Source: Natronomonas gomsonensis
GTDB taxonomy: Archaea; Halobacteriota; Halobacteria; Halobacteriales; Haloarculaceae
Length of the DNA stretch: 64,000 nucleotides
Assembly: GCF_024300825.1 (NCBI RefSeq)
Contig: NZ_CP101323.1
Location: 2,418,001-2,482,000, forward strand
Direction of reading: 5' to 3'
This document shows, piece by piece, positions 35,803-44,947 of the stretch (its first letter is position 1; every line of letters starts with the position of its first letter). Position numbers and translations under genes: made by a program. The notes beneath the pieces were generated by a model. That model ran no database searches and was not told where the DNA came from. It saw only the letters and a list, made by a program, of their open reading frames with translations.

Positions 35803-37146
35803 ATGACTCACGGCCCGACACGACGACGCTTCCTCGGCGCTGCAGCGACCGCCCTCGGCGTGAGCGTCGCCGGCTGTAATGTCTTCGACGGCAACGGAAC
35901 GCCCCCCGACGGTCGCACGGACGCGCCAGGGTCGGACGCTGGAACGTCCGACGCCGCCCTCCCCGAGTCGGTCGCCCTCGAAACGCTCGTTTCGGGACTC
36001 GATGCCCCGCTCGATATCCGGTTTTCGCCCGATGCCGACCGCCGCTACGTCGCCGAACAGCAGGGGCTCGTCCACGTCCACGAGAGTGGGGGACTCCGAG
36101 CGGAACCGCTCCTCGACCTCCGGGAAACCGTCGACTTCGGCGGCGAAAAGGGATTGCTCGGCATCGAACTCCACCCCGACTTCGCCGAGACCCGCCGGTT
36201 GTTCGTCCGCTACAGTTCCCCGCGGCGGGAGGGAACGCCGTCGAACTACAGCCACACCTTCGTCCTCGCCGAGTTCGAGGTGCGCGAGGACGGCCGCCGC
36301 GTCCGTGCCGACTCCGAACGGACCGTCCTCGAAATCCCCCAACCGCAGGGCAACCACAACGCCGGCGACCTCGCATTCGGACCCGACGGCTACCTCTACG
36401 TCGCCGTCGGCGACGGCGGTGCCGGCGGCGACCAGGGGCGGGGCCACGTCGACGATTGGTACGACGGCGTCGCCGGCGGCAACGGACAGGACGTGACGGA
36501 GAACCTGCTCGGTAGCATCCTCCGACTCGACGTCGACGCCGGCGGACGCGGGGACTACGAGGTTCCCGACGACAACCCGCTCGTCGGCCGCGAGGGACTC
36601 GACGAACAGTTCGCGTGGGGATTGCGCAACCCCTATCGGATGTCCTTCGACGGTGCGGAGTTGTTCGTCGGCGACGTGGGGCAGAGTCGCTACGAGGAAA
36701 TCAACCTCGTCACGGCGGGCGGCAACTACGGCTGGAACGTCCGCGAGGGCGCCCACTGCTATGAAGCCGACGAGTGCCCGACCGAGACGCCACCAGATGT
36801 TCGCGGTAGCGAGGCGCTCGTCGACCCCATCGTGGAGTATCCACACTCGGATGCCGCAGTCGGCGGTATCTCCGTCATCGGCGGGTACGTCTACCGCGGG
36901 TCGGCCGTCGAGGGACTCGGCGGCGCTTACGTCTTCGGCGACCTGCAGGCCAACGGTCGGCTGTTCGTCGCCACCCGTCCCGACGAGGGACGCACGTGGC
37001 CGACGCGAGCGGTTTCACTCGCCAGTGACGCGGATGAGCGACTCCAGCGAGTCCTCTCGTTCGGCCGGGACGGCGACGGCGAGGTGTACGTTCTCGGGCT
37101 GGGGTCGGAGGGTGGTGCGGTCCACCGGCTCGTGGCCGCGGAGTGA
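35803..37146 (+). CDS. PQQ-dependent sugar dehydrogenase, Tat lipoprotein
   Basis: A 447-residue extracellular six-bladed beta-propeller of the soluble aldose dehydrogenase type. The ATG at 35803 gives a Tat lipoprotein signal: TRRRFLGAAATALGVSVAGC, with the cysteine at residue 25. GNHNAGDLAFGPDGYLYVAV (starting near residue 185) is the signature with the active-site His region, and LRNPYRMSFDG and QSRYEEINLV are further propeller motifs. The family oxidises sugars using PQQ and passes electrons onward. PQQ synthesis genes are not in this window, so the cofactor source is unknown. Converges on the lipoprotein operon. Confidence 0.87.
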   Translation: MTHGPTRRRFLGAAATALGVSVAGCNVFDGNGTPPDGRTDAPGSDAGTSDAALPESVALETLVSGLDAPLDIRFSPDADRRYVAEQQGLVHVHESGGLRAEPLLDLRETVDFGGEKGLLGIELHPDFAETRRLFVRYSSPRREGTPSNYSHTFVLAEFEVREDGRRVRADSERTVLEIPQPQGNHNAGDLAFGPDGYLYVAVGDGGAGGDQGRGHVDDWYDGVAGGNGQDVTENLLGSILRLDVDAGGRGDYEVPDDNPLVGREGLDEQFAWGLRNPYRMSFDGAELFVGDVGQSRYEEINLVTAGGNYGWNVREGAHCYEADECPTETPPDVRGSEALVDPIVEYPHSDAAVGGISVIGGYVYRGSAVEGLGGAYVFGDLQANGRLFVATRPDEGRTWPTRAVSLASDADERLQRVLSFGRDGDGEVYVLGLGSEGGAVHRLVAAE

Positions 37147-37161
37147 AAAAGAGTAAGTCCC

Positions 37162-39588
37162 TCAGCCAACCCGGTGTTCGACGCAGTCCTCGTCGGCTGG
37201 ACGCTGTGGCGTCGATAGTTCGACGCAGTTCTGAGCGGTGTCGTCCTCGCCGGGCCAGGAGTCAGCGCCGGTGACTTCAACCGAAACACGGAGCACGGGG
37301 AGACAGTCGCCTGCTTCGAGTCCGACCGCGTCGTAACGGGCACGGAACCGACTGCCACCGGAAGCGGGGTCGACCGTCCAGCCGTCTCCCTCGGCGGCAG
37401 CGAACGTCATCCCATCGGGAAGTTCGTCGGTCAACTCGACGAACTCCTCATCGCAGCCGCCCTCGCCGACGTTGCACACCTCGAAGGCGTACGTTCCCGT
37501 TTCCCCGTACTCGAAGCGACTTGCAACCCGCTTTTCGACGGCGAGTTCACACTCCCCTTCGTGGCCGACGACCGGGTGTCGGACGCAGTCGTCGTCTATG
37601 GCCTCCCCATCGTGCTCCAGACGGACGCAGTTCTCGGCGACGTCACCATCGGGCCACTTCTCTGGGTCGGGGAGTTCGACGTCGAGGGTCAGAGCGGACA
37701 GACAGTCGCTTGGTGGGAGTCCGCCCGCGTTGTCGTGTCGGCAGACGACCGACCCGCCCTGCTGCTGACAGTCCCACCCGACCCCGGCGTCTCCAGCCAA
37801 GTTCATCCCCTCTGGGAGGTCGTCGGTCACCTCGATTGGCCCCTCACAGCGCCCCCCTCCGTCGTTGCACACCTCGATTCGATACTGACCCGTCTCCCCG
37901 AGATGGAACTCGCCCTCGGCTGTTTTCCTCACGGAGAGGTCGCACTCACCGGCCGGGTCGCCACCGTCGCCGGCACAGCAGTACCGAACCCTGAGGGTCG
38001 CGAAGTCGACGGCTGTGTCGTCTTGGACGTGGATGTCCAGCCGGCCGTGGTTGTTCAACACCGGTAGCAGGTCCGTCGTCGAGCCGTCGGCCTCCGGCAG
38101 TTCAGAGAGGTCAAGCGTGAGGCAACGCTCGCCGGTGTCGTCGGCGTCCCACTGGGTATCGAAGACGCCCGGCGAGCCGTCGTGGTTGCCAAGATAGCGG
38201 CTCCAGCGGCCCAACTCCGAGCCGTCGTCGTCCCAGACGCCGAGATTGATTCGGTCGTTGGTGTCGAGACTGCTTCCCTCCGGCCGGAGACAGAGTTCGA
38301 GTTCAGCGTCACAGATATCGCCGACCTCACGGGAGGGTCGAAGTTCGTCGAACGTGTGGCCGAAGTGGGTGTTGATACCCGATTCGTCGAACCCGTCGAA
38401 CGGCCCGGGCCACCGCGCCTGAATGCCTTGACTCGGCGCGGCGGGTTCGGCGTTCCCCGTATCGAAGTCGTCGTCGACGCCGGCCTCGAAGGTGCGTTCG
38501 CCTTCGACGCAGGGACGCGTGCAGTCGCGGTCGTTGTGCGGTTCCGCCCCGCCAGTTAGCAACTCGGCGCAGTTCGAGACGCCGTTTTCGGCCGGGAAAT
38601 CACCGAACGGGGCTACCGAAACGTCGATTCGGAGCGATGGCAGACACTCCCCGGGAGCGAGTCCGTTCGGGTTGGGGTGGGTCGCCTCGACGCGTCCTCC
38701 AGTAACACCGACGTTCCACCCCGGCCCGGACGCGGCCTGGAAGTCGACACCGGCAGGCAACTCGTCTTCGAGCTCGATGGCCTGCTCGCAGTCGCCGTCA
38801 CCCGCGTTGCACACTTCGAGACGGTATGTACCCGTCTCGTCGAACTCGAAGGGCCCTTCGTGTGTCTTCTCGACGGTGAGGTCACACGACCCACGACAGC
38901 ACTCGCCGTTGCTCGCTGTCACTGTCCCGATGAGGTTCAGCCCCGTTACGACGGCGGCGGTGTCCCGAACGACGACTGTCAGGAAGTTTTCACCGGACTG
39001 AAAGAACCGCCGGTATCGCTGGCCGTATCGTTCCTCGATAGGCGGTCCCGAGAAGCTCCCAGTACCGCTGAACGGCAGGGAGTTGCCGTTCAGTTGGATG
39101 TCCTCGACGGCGTCGTCGGCCCGCAGCCGCAACTCCAGCTCCGGCTCGCTGAACCCCTCGCTCAGACAGAAGCAGTAAGTGTACTCGAAGGTCTCGGTGT
39201 CATGGCTGAGACCACCACCGCCGCCGCAGGCGACTGAAACCCACTGACTGTCCGGAAATGGCCCGGCCCACGCTGGGTCGGGGTTGATGACATCTGCTGG
39301 GCGTGAAGTGGGGCCGTGGATGACATCCTCGTGGGTAATCTCCCAGTCGTCGTCGGCACTACACGGACCGATGGTCGAATCCGAGGACTGGTCGTAGCCC
39401 GTGTTGAGGACGTACTCGGCGTCCGGACAGGGCCGGTCGTCGCTGGGGGTCTCCGTCGGCGTCACCGTCGGCCTGTCGGTTGGCGTAGCGGTCGGGTCAC
39501 CGCCGTTACAGCCGGCCAGTGCCGCCGCGCCACCGACACCGACGGCCTGTAGGATTCGCCGTCGCGACAACGTCGGTTCGTCGCTCAT
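37162..39588 (-). CDS. Cysteine-rich Tat lipoprotein with three DUF11-like repeats
   Basis: An 808-residue surface protein. SRRRILQAVGVGG and AALAGC give a Tat lipoprotein signal with Cys27 modified, followed by a Thr/Pro-rich spacer. Three modules share the pattern CDLTVEKTHEG / CDLSVRKTAEG / CELAVEKRVAS, then GETGTYxxEVCN...GDC and a D/E-rich DELPxGM strand (starting near residues 235, 555 and 690). They resemble DUF11 beta-sandwich repeats. Between repeats 1 and 2 is a module with a jelly-roll look. I count 34 cysteines, remarkable for an exported haloarchaeal protein and suggesting many disulfides or metal sites. It is the last gene of an operon with the two genes upstream. Confidence 0.75.
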   Translation of the reverse strand: MSDEPTLSRRRILQAVGVGGAAALAGCNGGDPTATPTDRPTVTPTETPSDDRPCPDAEYVLNTGYDQSSDSTIGPCSADDDWEITHEDVIHGPTSRPADVINPDPAWAGPFPDSQWVSVACGGGGGLSHDTETFEYTYCFCLSEGFSEPELELRLRADDAVEDIQLNGNSLPFSGTGSFSGPPIEERYGQRYRRFFQSGENFLTVVVRDTAAVVTGLNLIGTVTASNGECCRGSCDLTVEKTHEGPFEFDETGTYRLEVCNAGDGDCEQAIELEDELPAGVDFQAASGPGWNVGVTGGRVEATHPNPNGLAPGECLPSLRIDVSVAPFGDFPAENGVSNCAELLTGGAEPHNDRDCTRPCVEGERTFEAGVDDDFDTGNAEPAAPSQGIQARWPGPFDGFDESGINTHFGHTFDELRPSREVGDICDAELELCLRPEGSSLDTNDRINLGVWDDDGSELGRWSRYLGNHDGSPGVFDTQWDADDTGERCLTLDLSELPEADGSTTDLLPVLNNHGRLDIHVQDDTAVDFATLRVRYCCAGDGGDPAGECDLSVRKTAEGEFHLGETGQYRIEVCNDGGGRCEGPIEVTDDLPEGMNLAGDAGVGWDCQQQGGSVVCRHDNAGGLPPSDCLSALTLDVELPDPEKWPDGDVAENCVRLEHDGEAIDDDCVRHPVVGHEGECELAVEKRVASRFEYGETGTYAFEVCNVGEGGCDEEFVELTDELPDGMTFAAAEGDGWTVDPASGGSRFRARYDAVGLEAGDCLPVLRVSVEVTGADSWPGEDDTAQNCVELSTPQRPADEDCVEHRVG

Positions 39589-40214
39589 GGCCGCAGCCTC
39601 GCTGCGCTCTTGTCGTGTTTCTTCCCCTCGGTGGTGGCGCGTTGCGTGTGTTTATCCTTCTTTTTCGCCCGTTTCGTTGCGGCCGCATTGGCGTCGTCTC
39701 CGTCACCGTGCAGCATCTTCTCGCCCTGCTTCGCGCCACGGGTCATAGTGAGGTCGTCGAACTCCGGTCGGGCGGCACTCTCCCCCATCAGTTCGCCGTT
39801 GCCGTCGAAACGCAGGTTCAGCGCGCGGTCGTTGGGCTCGCCATCGCCGCCGTCGGCCGCGCCGTCGTCATCGTCCCACAAAACGATGGTAATGACGATG
39901 GTTCCGTTGGGATACACCGTTACATCGATGGACGGTCCCGCCATCGCCACCGTGTCGTTGCTCCCGTCGCCGCCGTTGACGTTCACGGTCCTCCGATTCG
40001 CTTTCGTTCGTTCGGCCTCGGAGTCGTCAGTCGCGTTCGCGGCCGTGTTCGGAGTGGTGTGTCGGTCGTCTTCGGTCGTCCCGTGTCGGTCGTCTTCGGT
40101 CGTCCCGTGTCGGTCGTCTTCGGTCGCTCCCACCGCGACGGGAGCGACAAGTAGGCCGCTGACGAGCAGTGCTGCGAGCAGTACCGCGAGTCGTCGGTTG
40201 TTGATGTGGCTCAT
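39585..40214 (-). CDS. Exported protein with EDDRHGTT repeats and Lys-rich tail
   Basis: A 209-residue protein with an N-terminal signal (HINNRRLAVLLAALLVSGLL). Immediately after the predicted cleavage site is a tandem repeat EDDRHGTT x3 (24-bp DNA units). A hydrophobic beta-like stretch (IDVTVYPNGTIVITIVLW) follows, and the tail is Lys-rich (TKRAKKKDKHTQRA). The ATG at 40214 has a GAGGTG ribosome site just upstream. Its stop overlaps the start of the cysteine-rich lipoprotein (ATGA). Likely a secreted partner of that lipoprotein; family not recognised. Confidence 0.7.
   Translation of the reverse strand: MSHINNRRLAVLLAALLVSGLLVAPVAVGATEDDRHGTTEDDRHGTTEDDRHTTPNTAANATDDSEAERTKANRRTVNVNGGDGSNDTVAMAGPSIDVTVYPNGTIVITIVLWDDDDGAADGGDGEPNDRALNLRFDGNGELMGESAARPEFDDLTMTRGAKQGEKMLHGDGDDANAAATKRAKKKDKHTQRATTEGKKHDKSAARLRP
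40061..40130. repeat. Three tandem 24-bp units inside the exported protein gene
   Basis: TCGGTCGTCTTCGGTCGTCC is the start of each unit; the three copies begin at 40062, 40086 and 40110 and encode EDDRHGTT, with a variant last unit. Such units can expand or shrink by slippage. Confidence 0.8.
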
Positions 40215-40224
40215 CGTGGTCACC

Positions 40225-40392
40225 TCAGTCCATTTCCTCCAGTCGGACCGCCGCGTCGGACTGAATCCAGCGGTCGTCGTTCTCCCGGTCGTACACGAGC
40301 AGCCCGTCGTCATCGACGAGGCTGCCGTAGCGACCGAACATCGGTTCGTTGGCGCTGTGCGTCGAGTCGTCCACGTTTTCTGGTATGCTCAT
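40225..40392 (-). CDS. Small acidic protein, first gene of the lipoprotein operon
   Basis: A 55-residue protein ending DRWIQSDAAVRLEEMD, with MFGRYGSLVDDDGLLVYD in the middle. This looks like a widespread small haloarchaeal family (I think DUF7331, from memory). The ATG at 40392 follows a CGGAGG ribosome site, so it is preferred over earlier in-frame ATGs. TATA-like CTTTATACG lies at about 40517-40525, about 125-130 bases upstream. The gene ends 10 bases before the next start, making a three-gene operon. Confidence 0.7.
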   Translation of the reverse strand: MSIPENVDDSTHSANEPMFGRYGSLVDDDGLLVYDRENDDRWIQSDAAVRLEEMD

Positions 40393-40638
40393 TGTTTGTC
40401 CTCCGTCGTGGGCGTCCCCCGGACCCCTCCCGCAACCGCCGAGGGGTCGGCGGGACATCGCTAGTCTCTGGATACCGTTCGTCGCATCGCAATCGCTCAT
40501 ACCTGCCATACTATCGTATAAAGGGGCGATTCTGTGGGTGGATTTGAGCCACTCCAACCGAATCCAGCCGAATTTATCGAGCCGCAGTACTGTGGTTCCC
40601 CGTAACGCTCCGATACCGGTCTGTTGAACGGTAGAAAA

Positions 40639-40649
40639 ATTAATATACT
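40639..40649 (+). promoter_or_regulatory. TATA box of the membrane-anchored regulator gene
   Basis: ATTAATATACT lies 20-30 bases before the ATG at 40669, typical of leaderless initiation and a reason to prefer that ATG. Confidence 0.55.
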
Positions 40650-40668
40650 AGTATTCTATCCGGAAGAG

Positions 40669-41778
40669 ATGGTCTCGCGGTTTCGGCCGAAGGTTTACGG
40701 TACAGGCCGTAAATCGGTCGAATCGATGCACGGTATGTCGGGGGCCACCGTGTTGGTGGTCGCGGTCGTGGTTCTCGCTGTCGGGGGCGCCGCCGCTCCT
40801 GCGAGCGCCGCGTCGGGCGCGGACGCGTGGTCGTCACTGCAAAACGGGACGGACCTCGACCCCGACCGAGTCGTCACCGAGGTCGAGGTTCGACCCGACG
40901 GCTCGGCCCACTGGAGTGTAAACTACCGCGTTCGACTCGACAACGAGAGTGTGACCGACGCCTTCGAGGCGATTCGTGCGGATATCGCGGCCAACCGCCT
41001 CGAACGCGCGGGTCGGTTCAAACTCCGCACCGAATCGGTCCTTGCTGCTGCGGCCAACGAGACGGGCCGAGAGATGGAACTTCAGGAGGTGACCGTCCGG
41101 ACGGACCGGCGACAACCGCCGGGTACCTCAGAGGAGTACGGCGTCGTCACCTACGAGTTCGTGTGGACGAACTTCGCGACGACGACGGACGACGGACTCA
41201 CCGTCGGCGGCGCACTACCGGGGTTCTTCCTCACCGAGGACACGACGATGCTCCTCACGTGGCCCGAGGAATACCGACTGGTGGACGCTACGCCCGCCTC
41301 CGACGAGACCAGAGACGGCACGGTCGTCTGGAACGGTCCAAAGGAGTTCAGCACCGACGGTCCCCGCGTAGCCATCGAACCGACCGGCGGTTCGACGGGA
41401 ATCCCCGGTCCGGGAATCCCGGTGGTGGTGGCGGCTATTGTAGTTCTGACGGTCGTTTTGGGCGTGGGTTGGTATCGACGCGAGGAGGAGACAGACAGCG
41501 ACCCGGAGACGACGGCTGCCACGGAGCCAGTGGAAACGGCACCGTCGTCGGGTTCGGGGACGCCCTCTGAGGACCTGTTGAGCGACGAGGAGCAACTCCT
41601 TCGGCTGATTGAGGAACGCGGAGGGCGGATGAAACAACAGGACGCTGTCGAGGAACTGGAGTGGTCCGAGACCAAGACCAGTCAGGTCGTCACGGAACTG
41701 TACGAGGCCGAAAAAATCGAACGGTACCGACTCGGACGGGAGAACGTACTGGCGCTTCCGGGGGAGATGGACGTATGA
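40669..41778 (+). CDS. Membrane-anchored winged-helix protein
   Basis: A 369-residue protein with a signal-anchor near the start (SGATVLVVAVVVLAVGGAAA), an extracytoplasmic domain of about 200 residues, a second membrane segment (VVVAAIVVLTVVLGVGWYRR), a Thr/Glu-rich linker and a C-terminal winged helix of about 65 residues (LLSDEEQLLRLIEERGG... KTSQVVTELYEAEKIERY). It would sense outside signals and act on DNA from the membrane. I recall related haloarchaeal proteins with DUF7345 and DUF7343, but the names are unverified. The ATG at 40669 is chosen because of the TATA box 25 bases upstream. The next gene follows after 61 bases. Confidence 0.75.
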   Translation: MVSRFRPKVYGTGRKSVESMHGMSGATVLVVAVVVLAVGGAAAPASAASGADAWSSLQNGTDLDPDRVVTEVEVRPDGSAHWSVNYRVRLDNESVTDAFEAIRADIAANRLERAGRFKLRTESVLAAAANETGREMELQEVTVRTDRRQPPGTSEEYGVVTYEFVWTNFATTTDDGLTVGGALPGFFLTEDTTMLLTWPEEYRLVDATPASDETRDGTVVWNGPKEFSTDGPRVAIEPTGGSTGIPGPGIPVVVAAIVVLTVVLGVGWYRREEETDSDPETTAATEPVETAPSSGSGTPSEDLLSDEEQLLRLIEERGGRMKQQDAVEELEWSETKTSQVVTELYEAEKIERYRLGRENVLALPGEMDV

Positions 41779-41839
41779 CCCACGAAACGCTCGACAATCA
41801 GCGTAAATTCGGCGGGATTCGGCCGGAGCGTGATACGGT

Positions 41840-42808
41840 ATGATACGGTTCGCTGACGGACGGTCAGATATGATTCGGCGTGCTGTGGTGGTCGCAGTGA
41901 TCCTGTTTGTGGTGTCGGTGTCCATCGTTGGAGGCTTTGGCACGGCAACGAGCGGTGTCGACCAACAGAGCCGGCCGGCCGACAACGAAACGGCAGCCGG
42001 CGAGCGGCTGGCTGGCACCATCGCGGTTGAGGATACAGCGGTTTCGGGGGCGGTCGAACGCGCTCGATTCCGGCGGGCGCTCCGGACAGCCGATACGGAG
42101 ACTGCGCGAGCCGAGGTCATTGCGACCTACCTGAACCGCAGTCGAGACCACCTCGATAGGCTCGAAACACGCGAAGACGCCCTCGATGAATCCCTCAAAA
42201 ACGGTTCAATGACTGCCGGCGAACACGAGGCACGAACGGCACGCCTCGGTGCCCACGGAGACGCTCTCGGAGAGTTGACCGCCGCGTTGGCGACCGCCTC
42301 GGAGAACCTCTCAGCCGAACGGCGAGAGGAGTACGGTATCGAACCGGTGACGATTCGGCAGGTCCGAGACCGCGCCGACGCCCTCGCCGAGCGAACGCTC
42401 GAGGAGCGATACCGCACTGACACCGCGGTCTTCGGCGATATCGCTCGGATGACCGATGCGTATAACGCCCACGTCGACGGCGACTCGGGTATCCTCCGTA
42501 ACCGAATCCAGGGCGAACGAGTGAACCTCCATGTCGAGTCATCAAACGGCCCGGACGCAGTCGTCTCCTTCCGCATCGACAGCGACGGCCGGTTCACTGA
42601 GGTCCGGGCCGGACCGCGTGGCGACGCCACCCTGCAAGCGGTGACCGATGGCCGAACCGTCCAACGAATCGGAACTGCCGGCGACGCCGCCGACGCCTTC
42701 TATCGCGCCGTCGACGAAAACGAGATTCGACTCGAAGGAGTCGGTATCGTCGGTGGCCTCGAGTGGCGACTCATCGAGTTGGCTGACTCCCTCCGGGGAC
42801 GGACGTGA
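41840..42808 (+). CDS. Exported haloarchaeal protein, 322 aa
   Basis: A predicted secreted or membrane-anchored protein: RRAVVVAVILFVVSVSIVGG is the only hydrophobic segment. The remainder is a charged helical domain (residues 60-200, coiled-coil-like) followed by a mixed domain. It has no cysteine. The start may be the ATG at 41840 or ten codons later at 41870. It follows the membrane-anchored regulator on the same strand, a pairing worth noting. It resembles DUF7096-type proteins from memory only. Function unknown. Confidence 0.7.
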   Translation: MIRFADGRSDMIRRAVVVAVILFVVSVSIVGGFGTATSGVDQQSRPADNETAAGERLAGTIAVEDTAVSGAVERARFRRALRTADTETARAEVIATYLNRSRDHLDRLETREDALDESLKNGSMTAGEHEARTARLGAHGDALGELTAALATASENLSAERREEYGIEPVTIRQVRDRADALAERTLEERYRTDTAVFGDIARMTDAYNAHVDGDSGILRNRIQGERVNLHVESSNGPDAVVSFRIDSDGRFTEVRAGPRGDATLQAVTDGRTVQRIGTAGDAADAFYRAVDENEIRLEGVGIVGGLEWRLIELADSLRGRT

Positions 42809-42902
42809 ACGTCGCCGTACAGACTGTCCTTCGCCTGCAGTAGAGGGACGCAGAATCCCTCATCGTGGGCGGAACTATCGGCTTCGAAACGCCCGAAGTA
42901 AT

Positions 42903-42974
42903 AGTCCATCCTGGATTCGAACCAGGGTCGAAGCCCCCAGAAGGCTTCAGGATTGGCCACTACCCCAATGGACT
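42903..42974 (-). tRNA. tRNA-Gln, anticodon CUG
   Basis: A 72-base tRNA on the minus strand. The 5' strand starts AGTCCATTGGGG and pairs with the 3' end CATGGACT-type acceptor (AGTCCAT/ATGGACT). The anticodon stem is AAGCC/GGCTT around the loop TTCTGGG, which reads CTG at positions 34-36, so it decodes CAG. The T-arm is CCTGGTTCGAATCCAGG. An A1-U72 start is usual for haloarchaeal tRNA-Gln. No intron, no encoded CCA. Confidence 0.95.
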
Positions 42975-43104
42975 GTGCGCATTGGAATGCAAGCCGTGGG
43001 TCTATTTATGATTGTCGTGTTCGGCCGACAGTTGGTCGCTCGTCGAGCGTCCGTCACGACGCCGAACCGACACCGACATACTGCCGCCGGGGGCAGAGAC
43101 GGGT

Positions 43105-43683
43105 ATGTACGTCGGTCGCTTCATCGTCGTCGCACCGGACCGGGCCGCCTACCGCGTCTCCTCGCGGTCGTTCCCGAACCGCCGCGTCATCGAACGCGAG
43201 GGCGCGCTCACCGTCGCTCCGACGCCAGACGCCCCGGAGACGGACAACCCCTACATCTCGTATAACTGCCTGCGAACCACCGAGGACGGCGAGGCCGCCG
43301 TCATCGGCAACGGGACCCAGGTCGACCCAATCGTCGAGAAACTCCAGTTGGGCTACCCCGCTCGCGACGCCCTCGTGGAGTCGCTGCTCGCCTTGGACTA
43401 CGAGAAGGACGACTACGACACCCCGCGAATCGCCGGCGTCGTCGGCGAGGAGAGTTACGTTGGTATCGTCCGACGGGACGCCGTCCTCGTCGAGGCTGTC
43501 GAGGAACCGACGCTGGTCGCCACCTACGAGAAGGACCGCCCGGAGGCCGTCGACTTCGAACCGACCGACGCCGGCGCGATGGCGGAGGAACTCTACGAGT
43601 TCGACTTCGAACATCCGGTGTGTGCCGCCGCAGTCGCACGAACCGACGACGGCTTTGAGACGGGCTACTACAACGGCGAGTAG
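43105..43683 (+). CDS. purO: IMP cyclohydrolase, archaeal PurO
   Basis: A 192-residue enzyme closing the last ring of purine synthesis: FAICAR to IMP. PurO replaces the bifunctional PurH in many archaea. [11 protein letters not shown] at the start and [20 protein letters not shown] are characteristic blocks, and the length matches the family of about 200. The ATG at 43105 is the natural start; the longer frame upstream runs into the tRNA promoter. A single gene, convergent with the histidine kinase. Confidence 0.93.
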   Translation: MYVGRFIVVAPDRAAYRVSSRSFPNRRVIEREGALTVAPTPDAPETDNPYISYNCLRTTEDGEAAVIGNGTQVDPIVEKLQLGYPARDALVESLLALDYEKDDYDTPRIAGVVGEESYVGIVRRDAVLVEAVEEPTLVATYEKDRPEAVDFEPTDAGAMAEELYEFDFEHPVCAAAVARTDDGFETGYYNGE

Positions 43684-43695
43684 CGCTCGCCCGTC

Positions 43696-44778
43696 TCAGG
43701 TCTGCTGGAGGCGAATCCGGACGCGGTTGCCGCCGAGGTCGCTCTCCTCGAAGGCGAGTTCGCCGCCGGAGCGGTCGACAATCCACTTGACGAGCCACAG
43801 CCCGAGGCCGCTGCCGTGGTGTTTCGGCGTGATGTCGGCGCTGCCGGTGACGACGTTTCGCTCCATCGGCGGGATGAGCGGTGCGTCGTCCTCGACGAGG
43901 ATGTCGACCCAGCGGCCGCCGTCGACGCTGTCGATGCTGACGTGGACGCGGGGGTCGTCGCTGGGGTTGTGCTCGATGGCGTTCTCGACGACGTTCTCGA
44001 CGGCGAGTTGAAGCCGTCCGGTCGCCGAGACGGGTCTCGAGTCGGGTACGTCGACGGTAATCGCTGCGCTCGGGGCGGACGTTCGGACCCCCTCGACTGC
44101 GGCACGAACGACCGGCACACAGTCCAGCGTTGCCGTCTCCGACTGCGGGGACTGCAACACGTCGTTGATTCGTGCGGCGTCGCTGGCCAGTCCGAGCAAC
44201 CGCTCGGCGCGGTCGTTGATTATCGTCGCCGTCCGAACGGCTTCCTCCTCGTCGGCGTCGAGGATTTCCAACAGCCGTTCGGCGTTTCCGTCGATGATGT
44301 TCGCCTCGGTTCGTAAGTTGTGTCGGAGGACGCGGCTCAACACCTGTAGCTGCCGCTCTTTCCGGTTGATGTCGGTGAGGTCGGTGTAGACGGCGAAGCC
44401 GTCGATTCGGGTCGTCCCGTCGCTGTAGGGGATGCCACGGTAGAGGAACTCCCGGAGTCCATCGTCCGTCTGTCGCTGGACGCGCTGGTAGTTGATTTCC
44501 CCCGAGGCGGTCCGCTCGTCGAGCGTCGCGGCCTCCTCGGCGCGCCACTCGGGGACGATGTGTTCGTTGAGCGGGGCGTCGAGGACGGTGTCGCGGTCGT
44601 AGCCGAACAACTCGAGGAACGACGCGTTGACGCTCCGGATAATCGGTTCCTCCTCGATGAGTTCGAACGCTACGACGGCGTCCTGAATGTGGCCCAGGAG
44701 GTGTCGCAATCCGTCCGATTCCTTGATGTCGAAGGACTCCTCGTCAGTTTCGTGGCCGTCTTGTTGTGCTTCGTTCAT
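43696..44778 (-). CDS. PAS-domain sensor histidine kinase
   Basis: A 360-residue soluble kinase with no membrane segments. The PAS domain spans about residues 25-140 (HIQDAVVAFELIEEEPIIRS...NASFLELFGYDRDTV). LSRVLRHNLRTEANII is the dimerisation and H-box with the phosphorylated His. The catalytic domain has ENVVENAIEHN (N-box) and GSGLGLWLVKWIV (G2-box). Such cytoplasmic PAS kinases are typical of haloarchaea and sense internal cues such as redox. No response regulator is adjacent. Confidence 0.9.
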   Translation of the reverse strand: MNEAQQDGHETDEESFDIKESDGLRHLLGHIQDAVVAFELIEEEPIIRSVNASFLELFGYDRDTVLDAPLNEHIVPEWRAEEAATLDERTASGEINYQRVQRQTDDGLREFLYRGIPYSDGTTRIDGFAVYTDLTDINRKERQLQVLSRVLRHNLRTEANIIDGNAERLLEILDADEEEAVRTATIINDRAERLLGLASDAARINDVLQSPQSETATLDCVPVVRAAVEGVRTSAPSAAITVDVPDSRPVSATGRLQLAVENVVENAIEHNPSDDPRVHVSIDSVDGGRWVDILVEDDAPLIPPMERNVVTGSADITPKHHGSGLGLWLVKWIVDRSGGELAFEESDLGGNRVRIRLQQT

Positions 44779-44947
44779 CTGATTCTGAATCTGGTGTCTG
44801 TATGTCTATCTATACTGCCCAAAGTTAAAAACTACCGTATATATTAGACAAAAGACACAAAGAATGTAACGATATTCCGTGTCGAACTGGCCTGTCGGGC
44901 AACGCTGACCGACAGGTCTTACGGGCCCGCGGTCCCACACCGAACTG

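Noticed and set aside
40061-40130. The 24-bp tandem units as a CRISPR-like or origin iteron
   Set aside because: The units are contiguous without spacers and lie in frame within a coding gene, so they are a coding repeat.
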